Origin: Rapana venosa | Taxonomy: Eukaryota > Mollusca > Gastropoda > Neogastropoda > Muricidae | DNA: 64,000 nt | NCBI GenBank assembly: GCA_028751875.1 | Contig: CM054155.1 | Location: forward strand, 52,361,971-52,425,970 | Reading direction: 5' to 3' | Shown: one piece after another, positions 55,894 to 64,000 of the stretch | How the letters are laid out: each line of letters starts with the position of its first letter | Position numbering within the stretch: the first letter of the stretch is position 1 | The notes under the pieces: model-generated | Seen by the model: only the letters and a program-made list of their open reading frames with translations | Database searches by the model: none | Told to the model about the DNA's origin: nothing | Position numbers and translations under genes: made by a program

Positions 55894-57690
55894 TAAAACT
55901 AAGATCATGGTATTCAGAAAAGGGGGATGTTAGGAAGGCGTGAAAAATGGTTCTATAAAGGTAATAGACTGGAAGTTGTTAATGATTATTGGTATTTAGG
56001 ATATAACTTTACACCTATGATCAGTGCTAAAAGAGGTACACTGCATTTGACAACTAAAGGGGAAAAGACAGTATTACAGCTGAACAAGGTTTTTCAAAAG
56101 CATAAAGAAATGACGCCAAGCGTTTTTTTCAAATTTTGTTACAATAAGATACAGCCAATATTGCTTTATGCTGCTGAAATATGGGGGTTAAACAGATTAG
56201 ATCATGTAGAAAAGGTCCATATGATGGCTTGTAAGAGGTTTCTGGGTGTTCCAATTAGGACTCCTAATAGAATGCTATATGGAGACCTTGGCAGATATCC
56301 ATTATACGTGAATTCTTATGTAGCCTGTGTGAGATATTGGTGCAAATTGTTAGAAATGAATATTGAACGTTTACCTCGCAAATCTTATCAAATGTTATTA
56401 GAACTAGACATCTGTGGTAAACAATGTTGGGTCTCAAAAGTAAGAGAAGTTTTGTGCGCAACAGGCTTTAACATTATTTGGCTTCAACAGGATGTTGGAG
56501 ATGTAAAACTTTTCTTGGCCACATTCAAACAGAGGCTTGTCGATATGTACATTCAAGAATGGACAGGCACTATTAGAGGTCGCGATAGATACCAGCCTTA
56601 TCGATCATTTAAGACCATTTTTGAAAAAGAACAGTACATTCATAATATAGATATGTTATGCTTTCGTGTTGCCATTACACAAATAAGATTTAATGTTCTT
56701 CCTTTAAATAATAATGTACATCGATATAGCAAATCATTTCGTGACAAATACTGTCCCTTTTGCAAAAATCAGATTGAAAATGAACTGCATTTTGTGTTTA
56801 TGTGTAATGCATATGACGATATAAGGAACAAATTCCTTAGCGATTTTGTTACTCTTCCTCTAAACGTGCTTCTCAGAGCCAAAAATACCACTCTCAGATA
56901 TAGTTTATCTAGATATGTATTTCATGCTACAAACCGAAGGACACAGATGATACTGTATATCTGTTATTTGGAACATTAATTTTTGCCATGTTTTACTATA
57001 CTACATCAGTTTTGTGCCTTTTTCTATGGGTTTTGTTGTGTTTTTATTAATGTGAATGTTTCCTCTCTCTTTTTCTTGAAAGTTCTCAGTGATGCTATTT
57101 TGCTGTATGGTGATGGTGATGTCACATCACTGTATGAGGTATGATATTGAGTAAGTTTTCTGCTTTCAAAGTTTATCAACATTTGAAAAAACTTTAAATT
57201 GGGAAGGAGACTATGTTATCCAACATATTACTGATTAGATTCAACCCATTTAGGATGCTGTAATCCTAACATGAATATTCAGTTTCGTTTCATATACTGA
57301 ACAGCACGGTAGAGTTATTTGTCATTCGGTTGGTTTGATTGTTTGTTTTCTTATTAAAGATTGCATTGCTGTCTTAGACTGTTCACAGTAAGTTAGATTC
57401 ATGACACATAGCCATGATACTCAGGACGTTTTTTCCGCATTTCGTCTTTCGTAAGTTATGCTGGTGCTTTGTGATCAAACTGGAATGAGTGAGCGTACAG
57501 AGTGACCAAGTTATAACCCTAAGTTGTTGACAGGGGAAGATGTGCACATACATAGAAGTGAAGCTTTTCAGCTTATTAAAAATTGTATTTGTATTGTGAA
57601 ATCATTGTTCTCTTCCTTGTATACCCCACCCCCTCACTCCCTTTTGTTGTATTGTGGCCTAACGCCGATGTACTATTAAACTATCTCAAA
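55893..57690 (+). mobile_element. Zinc-finger-tailed LINE copy 2 (3' part)
   Basis: Begins inside the RT at [12 protein letters not shown], right after a CA tract, and continues as the intact ORF at 55927-56979. A 3'UTR of about 700 bp ends TAACGCCGATGTACTATTAA, ACTATCTCAAACTA, followed by (CT)n. It is the same family as the copy at 18736-23780. Confidence 0.8.
55927..56979 (+). CDS. LINE RT thumb/C-terminal ORF with CCHC-like finger
   Basis: A 350-residue open frame with no stops. [18 protein letters not shown] lies near residue 18, [20 protein letters not shown] near 77 (the Y.xE.WG block), [20 protein letters not shown] near 98 and [17 protein letters not shown] near 125. A C-terminal zinc-knuckle [18 protein letters not shown] (CxxC...HxxxxC) lies near 277. 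The knuckle is typical of RVT-associated zinc-binding tails. The catalytic palm is missing on the 5' side. A methionine begins this frame by chance only; the true protein was longer, as the in-frame or adjacent [12 protein letters not shown] shows. Confidence 0.85.
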   Translation: MLGRREKWFYKGNRLEVVNDYWYLGYNFTPMISAKRGTLHLTTKGEKTVLQLNKVFQKHKEMTPSVFFKFCYNKIQPILLYAAEIWGLNRLDHVEKVHMMACKRFLGVPIRTPNRMLYGDLGRYPLYVNSYVACVRYWCKLLEMNIERLPRKSYQMLLELDICGKQCWVSKVREVLCATGFNIIWLQQDVGDVKLFLATFKQRLVDMYIQEWTGTIRGRDRYQPYRSFKTIFEKEQYIHNIDMLCFRVAITQIRFNVLPLNNNVHRYSKSFRDKYCPFCKNQIENELHFVFMCNAYDDIRNKFLSDFVTLPLNVLLRAKNTTLRYSLSRYVFHATNRRTQMILYICYLEH

Positions 57691-57694
57691 CTAC

Positions 57695-57700
57695 TTCTCT

Positions 57701-57768
<68 letters not shown>

Positions 57769-57770
57769 TC
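57695..57770. repeat. (CT)n microsatellite
   Basis: CT tract with one CCT slip. It lies about 70 bp downstream of the donor of the exon at 57839. Confidence 0.96.
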
Positions 57771-57838
57771 GTGACACGAACCCTGCTTTATCAGCAAGAA
57801 AGCTAGAGCCAGAAGGAAAGAAAGATTCCTGTACTCAC

Positions 57839-57922
57839 GGCACACACTATCCAGACACTTGGATCCTTCCAGGCATCTTGTCTCGTTTTTGTCGATGGAG
57901 CAAGTAGAACCATCTTCAATAC
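57839..57922 (-). CDS. EB/EGF-like exon (four cysteines), most 5' seen
   Basis: An 84-bp phase 1-1 exon: acceptor TTTTCCCCTGAAG|GT, donor TGTGTGCC|GTGAGT. The 27 codons read IEDGSTCSIDKNETRCLEGS, then KCLDSVC, spacing C-x8-C-x5-C-x4-C. The potential glycosylation sequon NET is present. A (GT)n tract lies 30 bp upstream of the acceptor. It is the first of the seven in transcript order within this window; the signal peptide and 5' end of the gene must lie beyond the right edge. Confidence 0.75.
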
Positions 57923-57952
57923 CTTCAGGGGAAAATATATGGTTCCAGCATT

Positions 57953-58052
57953 ATACACACACACACTCCACAAAACACACAACACACACACACACACACA
58001 CACACAACACACACACACACACACACACACCACACACACACACACACACACA
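57953..58052. repeat. (CA)n microsatellite
   Basis: CA tract with repeated slips, fused to the left end of a SINE-A copy. Confidence 0.95.
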
Positions 58053-58275
58053 TCCTTCGGATAAGACTATAAACCGAGGCCCCGCGTGCGAACGCATGCA
58101 AAACATCTTGCGCACGCGTTAAATCCTGTTCCGCTTTTCGAAAGAGTAGGCCATTGTGTGCCGGTGGGAACAGATGACAGAATTTACAAAACCGCATACA
58201 CACGGGGACTGGATGTAAAAGAGCACATAAGTGCTTATTCCATTATCCTCGATATAAAAGAATAAAATAAAATAA
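58053..58275 (+). mobile_element. SINE-A copy (head missing)
   Basis: Plus-strand copy from the core (TCCTTCGGATAAGACTATAA, ACCGAGGCCC) through GTAGGCCATTGTGTGCCGG and CGCATACACACGGGGACTGG to TTATTCCATTATCC and an AAATAAAATAAAC tail. The tRNA head is replaced by the CA tract. Confidence 0.8.
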
Positions 58276-58286
58276 ACAAACACACA

Positions 58287-58317
<31 letters not shown>

Positions 58318-58334
58318 CACCACCACCACCTTCA

Positions 58335-58553
58335 CCCATCCCGTAGTCTTGCAGACCTGAGGAGCACCACTGAAGATTCCACGACCAGCTTCTTTCACTT
58401 CCGTAGCTAATCGTTCCACTCAAGGTCAGTGTACTCTCTGATGTCGTCTTCCCATCGTTTGTTCCGTCTTTCTCCTCATCTCCCTCCTTGTACTGTTCTC
58501 TTTAGGACAGTCTTGACCAGTCTAGATATGTGTGAGTGTGTGTGTGTGTGTGT

Positions 58554-58598
<45 letters not shown>

Positions 58599-59196
58599 TA
58601 TGCCCGTGTCATCCCAGTTTGCGTTTTTTTTAAAGCTGAAGTCAGGAGCTCTTATGTAGCCGATGGCGTTTTGAATTCTGGTTCCCCCTTCCTTATTAGA
58701 AGTGTGATCTATGTATGAAATACAAAAGAAAGCATACACAAGCATCTCATCTGCATTGCCTGCATCTTTCTTTCCATTTCTGTTGCTATGGTCTACGCTT
58801 CACATGCTAACAAAATTATGGACATGACCAGGGAACACACCAGTCTGACTCTGACGCTGATGGGGATGTTCTTGTCGTTCCAGAGAACGTTCATTCTGGT
58901 CATAACAGCTGTACTCTGGGCTATCCTGGAGAGAATTTCAGGTTGTGATCCTTCATCCGATGTTATAGTCCCCAGATATTTAAAATTATGGACGTTCTTA
59001 ATTTTCTTGCCATCTATATTAAAGTAAGTGCAGATGCCATTGGCACTATTTGTCTTCAGCTGGGTTTTCTCTGCACTGTTCTGCACAGCCTATGCCAAAG
59101 AGGTTTCATCAAGGTGATTTATGGAGTCGACTACTTGTGCTCTTTTCCTAATCAGGCCCTCGGTGTCAATGGCAAGACGTATGTTTGTAATTGTAC
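58335..59196 (-). mobile_element. RTE-like LINE copy 4 (3' part)
   Basis: The minus strand reads TITNIRLAIDTEGLIRKRAQ (FADD degraded to LAID), SINHLDETSLA, KTQLKTNSANGICTYFNIDG, then NFKYLGTITSDEGSQPEILS and SLVMSIILLACEA (58793-59086). The basic KTVLKRTVQGG end lies near 58476-58510. It is the same subfamily as copies 1-3. The upstream part is cut at 59196 by SINE-B and L2, and would lie beyond the terminal gap. Confidence 0.78.
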
Positions 59197-59232
59197 CAGC
59201 CGCCATGGCGCAGTGGTTAGCACCTTGGCTTA
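59197..59232 (+). mobile_element. SINE-B copy 2, tRNA-like head
   Basis: ACCAGCCGCCATGGCGCAGT and GGTTAGCACCTTGGCTT match the start of SINE-B copy 1 with one or two changes. It stops where the L2 tail (AATAATAAT) begins. The rest of the element continues at about 63231. Confidence 0.8.
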
Positions 59233-62200
59233 ATAATAATAATAATATATGGAATTTATATAGCGCCACATCTTGTAAAACAAACAAATCGAAGCGCTTG
59301 CACTCAAATCATTTACGCGCATGCAACTTTCCTCAAATATAATAAAGAACATATTTCAAATTTATGCACGTGTATGTACACACACACACACACACCACAC
59401 ACACACACACACACACACCACCCCCACACACACACACCCCACCGCGAACACACTTAGGAGATGAAGAATGCTGTTGAAAAGTAGAGACGGATATGAGGGG
59501 GGGAAGTGTCAGGTAGGAAATAAGTGTGTTCTGAGGCTGGATTTGAAGGTTTTCAAGTGAAGGTTTTTGTCGAAGTGAAAGAGGGAGGTCATTCCACGTG
59601 GACGGACCAGAAACAGAAAAAGATCGACAGCCACTGTGGTTTGTTTGAATCTTGGGTGTTCGAAAGCACAAAGTATCTGCGGCTGAACGAAGGGAACGGG
59701 ATGGAGTGTACAGGTGAAGACAGTTACAAAGATAAGATGGTGCAGATTTGTGGAGACTTTTTGAAACAGAGGGTATTGATTTTATACTTCAGTCTTTGTG
59801 AAACTGGCAGCCAGTGAAGAGATCGCAGAAGAGGAGTGATGTGTTCGGATCTTTTCTTTCTTAGGACCAGTCGAGCTGCAGAGTTTTGTATGCGTTGAAG
59901 AGAGTGGATGGAGGATGCTGGTAGGCCAGCCAGAAGAGAATTACAGTAGTCTAAACGTGAAAGAATGAGAGATGTGACGAGCTTGGAAGTTGCATCAGTG
60001 GACAGATACTTGCGAATCGCACTTATGCGCCGTAATTGATAGTAGCAAGACTGGCAGGTCCGGGTGATGAATTTTTCATATTGAGTGTGTTGTCAAGAAC
60101 TACACCTAGATACTTCACAGAGTTGGACAAAGGAACTGACGCACTGCCGAGTTGTATTGATGTTGCTGTGATGGAGGAAAGTTTATGTTGGGTCCCTATG
60201 AGCATGGCTTCGGTTTTATCGGCATTAAGTTGTAACTTGTTCTGAGTCATCCAGTTTTGAATGTCTTGAAGGCAGTAGGACATATTTGTCAGGAGGGAAG
60301 GCAATTTTTTCAACAGTATCACTGCACTGAAGCTGAGTGTCATGGGCAAGAAATGATGATCAATATGGTGGTTGTTTATTATATGTGAGAGTGGAGCAGT
60401 GTAGAGAGAAAAGAGAACGGGGCCCAGGACTGATCCCTGTGGGACTCCACATTCCATTTTGACAGATTTTGATTGAATTTTGTTTACAATAACTTTCTGG
60501 AATCTGTCTGTGAGGTATGAAGTAAACCAGGTGAGGGCAGTGCCATTAATACCAAACGTATTTTGGAGGCGAGAAAGAAGAATTGAGTGATCTATAGTGT
60601 CGAAGGCTGCAGATAAATCAAGAAGAGTGAGGAGGGAGATTTTTCCTGCATCAGAAGCAAGTAGAAGTGTATCTAAAGTATGGACTAGGGTGGTTTCGGT
60701 GCTGTGGTTGGGGCGATAGGCAGATTGAAAAGGGGGAAGGAGATCATTGGAATGAAGGTGACTGTTGAGCTGTTTGAGAACAACTTTTTCTAGTACTTTA
60801 GAGACAAAGGGTAAGTTTGAGACAGGTCTATAATTCTTCAGAATGTTGGGATCGAGGTCGTGCTTTTTCAGTAGAGGTGTGACTATTGCGGTTTTAAGAG
60901 CTTGTGGAAAATGTCCTGACAGAAGAGATGAGTTTACTATTTTAGTGATAATAGGTACAAGTTGTGGAAGGCATTGTGAGAAAACAGGAGCAGGTATGGG
61001 ATCGAGGTCGCATGATTTTATAGTCATTTCCTTCAGAATTGTCATGATTTCTTTTTCACTTGTGGAACAGAAGGAAAAGAAAGGAGTGCCAGTGAACTGG
61101 GGATCAGGAGGTGCAGGCTGGAAATGAGTCTGATCCAGTCTGGAGCGTATGTTGTGGACTTTGTCTGAAAAGAAGGCAGAAAAGATAGATGGAAGTTCAG
61201 ACAGGCTGTGGGTGGTAGGCAGAGGAGTTGTTTTTGCAGACCCAAGGAGATTTGAGGTGAGGGAAAAAAAGAGATTTTATGGATGTAGCGCAGAGAATTT
61301 GGGAAGAGTAGTATTCTGTCTTTGCTGAATGGATTAAGAGTTTGACTTTGTTTATTTGTTTTCGGAAAAGCTGTTTGTTGATTTCGGTTTTGATTTCCGC
61401 CACTGCCGTTCTAGTTGCCGGCGTTTGCGCTTCGCTATCAGGATGTCTTGGGTATACCATGGCGCACAGGGTCTGTCAGGTAGGAGATGGTCAGTAGGAG
61501 GTGCATGCTCATGCTCAAGCAATTGGCGGAGAACAGTGTTATAGTATTCAGAGAGGTCAGTGTGGTCAGAGGTTTTTGAAAAACGTTCGGAAGCTTGTGA
61601 GAGAAAGTATGAATGTCTAAGGCCTTAGATTGGCGACGAGTAAAATATTTCTTCTTTGACAGGTTTTGTGAATGTTGGGTGGAAAAGAATGGCGGAATGA
61701 TCAGAATGCAGTCGTCAGTGACAGAACAGATGTAACAAGATTAAATGAAGCATTAGTAATCAGCCAGTCTAAAATATGGCCAGATCTGTGCGTTGCTTCG
61801 TTTACCAGTTGGGAGAGAGAATGGTTGGACAGAGAAAGAGAAAGACGTTTGACATCTGGAGAAGACTGGTGTCGAAATGGAAGTTAAAGTCACCGAGAAT
61901 TATAAGTTTAGTAGGAAGGGGGCTGTAGTGGTCGAGGAGTGACTGGAATTCTTGATGAAAACAGAAGATGTCAGGTTGTCTTACGGCTAGGAGGTGGGCG
62001 GTAAAGGCAACAGAACGTAATAGAGTGGCAGGTAAGTTGAGGTTGATTTCGCAAACTTCAAAGAGTCGTGTGGGAATGGGAGGTTGCGCTGAAAGAAAAA
62101 GCTGGTTCCAATGTTTTTTTGAAAATTATGGCAATCCCACCTCCTCGAGAGAGTCTGGGAAAGAAATAGTTTTATATCCTGGAGGAGTCAGCTGTTTTAT

Positions 62201-63230
62201 TTTGGGCTCATGCCCTGTGGTTTAAGCCAAGTTTCAGTGAGGAAGGTTAGGTCAATGTTTTTTTTCAGAGATGAATCGGAAATGTAGTCGGCTTTTCCAT
62301 TTGGACAGACAGACTGCACATTGAACAGACAAACTTGAAGGAGATCTGAAGGAGATGGAGAGGATGAAATGAAAGTGGTGAGTTTGGACAAGAATCAGAG
62401 GAAGAGGATGAAGGCGATGGTGGAGATGTGGCTAGCGGAAGAACAGACAAGAGTTTGGATGGTGAATCGGTGAGTAAAGATGGCAAAAGAACTGTATTGA
62501 TCAGGGGATTCGGTTTTTTGACATACATCATGATACACATCATTTATCAGAACACAATATATGTCAGATTCACAAACAACAGAAGAAACGAAAGCTGAAA
62601 AGTCGGTGGACGGCGTGGGGAAGAAGCGTTGACAGCGGTTACAGAAGTGACGTCAGAGGTGGAGGGGGGAGACACGAAGAGGGAAGCCTGCCACTGGCGA
62701 TGACGCACACCTGCCCGTGTTCCCCGTCTGATTTGCGGCGATGAATGCCTAAGTTTCGAATATGCTGCATTATTTCAGGAGCCAGTGTGCATTGTTTTTG
62801 ACAAAACTCAGGGTTTGATAGGTGGAATTCACGTGACAGTATTGTTCTTATGTCCGTACCTGTCACCGCCATTTTTTCAAATTGACAAACACTGGAGGTT
62901 GATGGTGGGGCAACGTGAACCACGTGCAAAATTTCAGCGGGCAACAGGTCAGAGTTAAGTGGGTCACAGAGACCAGCACATAAAGATAAATACAACTCAT
63001 GAAGACAAATTAAATGTTGAAAAATCGACTTGAAGATGAAGAACTTAAAATGAAATATTTCGAAAAGTCAATAATAAGGAACAAAAATATTCTGACCGTA
63101 GGATTCAGGGAGAAAATACAAACATGAAGATATAAAACTTTCCCAACAGGACCAGGTATAAACACACACACTACGCACTCAAACACAAGAGACATTCGCC
63201 ATGCTGCCGCCAGGCGCAAAGGTGAACGAG
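59233..63230 (-). mobile_element. L2-like LINE copy G2, nearly full length
   Basis: On the minus strand, the 5' region lies near 63230-62640 and contains the open 118-residue stretch at 62639-62995. The endonuclease start QVCLFNVQSVCPNGKADYIS, DLTFLTETWL, is at 62215-62340. THRSGHILDWLITNASFNLV is near 61750, MTIKSCDLDPIPAPVFSQ starts the RT at 61020, and the RT ORF runs 61045-60023. The C-terminal part (59530-59900), a CA tract at 59378-59435, the terminal motif and an (AAT)n tail at 59233 follow. About 4.0 kb long, it is the only L2 here with both ends. It is inserted in SINE-B copy 2. Confidence 0.88.
60023..61045 (-). pseudogene. L2 reverse transcriptase ORF with broken active site
   Basis: A 340-residue open frame. 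TAIVTPLLKKHDLDPNILKN lies near residue 46, NYRPVSNLPFVSKVLEKVVL near 65, RPNHSTETTLVHTLDTLLLA near 108, TLLDLSAAFDTIDHSILLSR near 135 and GVPQGSVLGPVLFSLYTAPL near 197. At the catalytic site the DNA reads AHDTQ in the next frame where YADDTQ is expected, and the frame itself reads HHFLPMTLSFS. Both a D-to-H change and a local frameshift are present, so it is inactive although long. Confidence 0.85.
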
Positions 63231-63748
63231 AGGTGGACTGCAAGGGCGCGGTTTCATTCCCATAAGAGTCATGGGATTTTCGGACTCCAGCTCGCTCCTA
63301 CCCACAGTGAGTGTGCTGTGGGCTCAGTGGAAAGACCGGGACCACACAATCGAGTTTCATCCACTTTACAGATGCTAGTTTGAGAGTGTTGCTCAAATTA
63401 CCTGACCATCACTGCAGGTGTCTGTATCTCTCCGGCCCGGTTAACACCAGGATATATTATGAGAGTAAGCTGGAGTTCAACCCTGTCAAGTAGTCTCAAA
63501 GCATATGCACTTTCACAGCTTCATCATTACGTCATTCCTACTATAATTCATCATCATGCAATAAAAACAATTGCATTCGATTGGGTGGCCCCAGTTGCTC
63601 TGGTCTTGTGATGACCTCAGATTCGGTTTTCCCATACACTCTTGTGCCCGAGGTTAGTTTGTGTCAAAGTCGTTGGGGTTGGAGGTTTATGGGAGACCGT
63701 GGTTGGAGGGACGTTGAGGTAGTCGCCACCTCAGCGACTTACTATCAC
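63231..63748 (+). mobile_element. SINE-B copy 2, body
   Basis: Continues from GGACTGCAAGGGCGCGG (anticodon arm to T arm) through TTTTCGGACTCCAG, AGTGTGCTGTGGGCTCAGTG, GAGAGTGTTGCTCAAATTAC and GATATATTATGAGAGTAAGC to GTCAAAGTCGTTGGGGTTGG. It follows copy 1 (27700 down to 27200) base for base apart from scattered changes. It runs into the terminal gap. Confidence 0.85.
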
Positions 63749-64000
63749 NNNNNNNNNNNNNNNNNNNNNNNNNNNNNNNNNNNNNNNNNNNNNNNNNNNN
63801 NNNNNNNNNNNNNNNNNNNNNNNNNNNNNNNNNNNNNNNNNNNNNNNNNNNNNNNNNNNNNNNNNNNNNNNNNNNNNNNNNNNNNNNNNNNNNNNNNNNN
63901 NNNNNNNNNNNNNNNNNNNNNNNNNNNNNNNNNNNNNNNNNNNNNNNNNNNNNNNNNNNNNNNNNNNNNNNNNNNNNNNNNNNNNNNNNNNNNNNNNNNN
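63749..64000. other. Assembly gap (N) to window end
   Basis: Undetermined bases. The 3' end of SINE-B copy 2 and the upstream part of RTE copy 4 are hidden here. Confidence 0.99.

Overview
This is a eukaryotic, intron-rich and retrotransposon-dense stretch, most likely from a lophotrochozoan and probably a mollusc. That placement is an inference. It rests on the mix of L2-, RTE-, CR1/Jockey- and Tx1-like LINEs, several tRNA-headed SINE families, abundant (CA)n and (GA)n tracts, and tiny cysteine-rich extracellular exons. There is no bacterial-style gene organisation, no functional tRNA or rRNA gene and no CRISPR. Two assembly gaps are present (28929-28929+499 and 63749 to the end).

Host gene. 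Seven short minus-strand exons were found by hand at 57839-57922, 50298-50381, 43895-43975, 27959-28042, 18180-18263, 13009-13134 and 8047-8178. Each has an AG acceptor and a GT donor, and all are phase 1 at both ends. They are 81, 84, 126 or 132 bp long and carry the same cysteine ladder as an EB/EGF-like module. Read in order, the split codons join without a stop, giving about 225 residues of repeated extracellular module. Unseen exons may lie between them. The rest of the window reads as introns of this gene swollen by transposons.

Mobile elements. 0-4.9 kb: a CR1/Jockey-group LINE split by an L2-like copy. 5-7.1 kb: a 30-bp minisatellite of about 70 units. 9-12.7 kb: an RTE-like LINE whose endonuclease half is inverted against its RT half. 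14-17.6 kb: a second RTE copy with the same inversion, itself interrupted by a SINE/LINE/SINE stack. 18.7-26 kb: a zinc-finger-tailed LINE hosting L2 insertions, followed by another L2. 26.1-27.8 kb: a probable solo LTR with a heat-shock-element promoter, containing an 870-bp tRNA-headed SINE with a perfect 16-bp target duplication. 30-33.3 kb: a decayed full-length RTE copy. 34-35 kb: a LINE ORF1-like piece. 37.5-42.9 kb: L2, Tx1/L1-like and L2 copies. 45.1-49.3 kb: a near full-length RTE-like LINE with a SINE inserted in its RT. 50.5-54.6 kb: RTE, L2 and other RTE pieces. 55.9-57.7 kb: an intact 350-residue LINE C-terminal ORF. 58.3-63.7 kb: an RTE copy holding a SINE that is itself split by a nearly complete 4-kb L2.

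Repeats near exons. Two exons, at 18180 and 27959, are followed in the intron by tandem arrays whose unit contains the exon's own 3' end plus the GT donor. Two other exons, at 8047 and 13009, have an acceptor directly against a (TG)n tract. These arrangements, the inverted RTE copies, the heat-shock LTR and a tRNA/5S-rRNA chimeric SINE at 16217 are the most interesting signals. All family names are by eye from motifs; no search was run.
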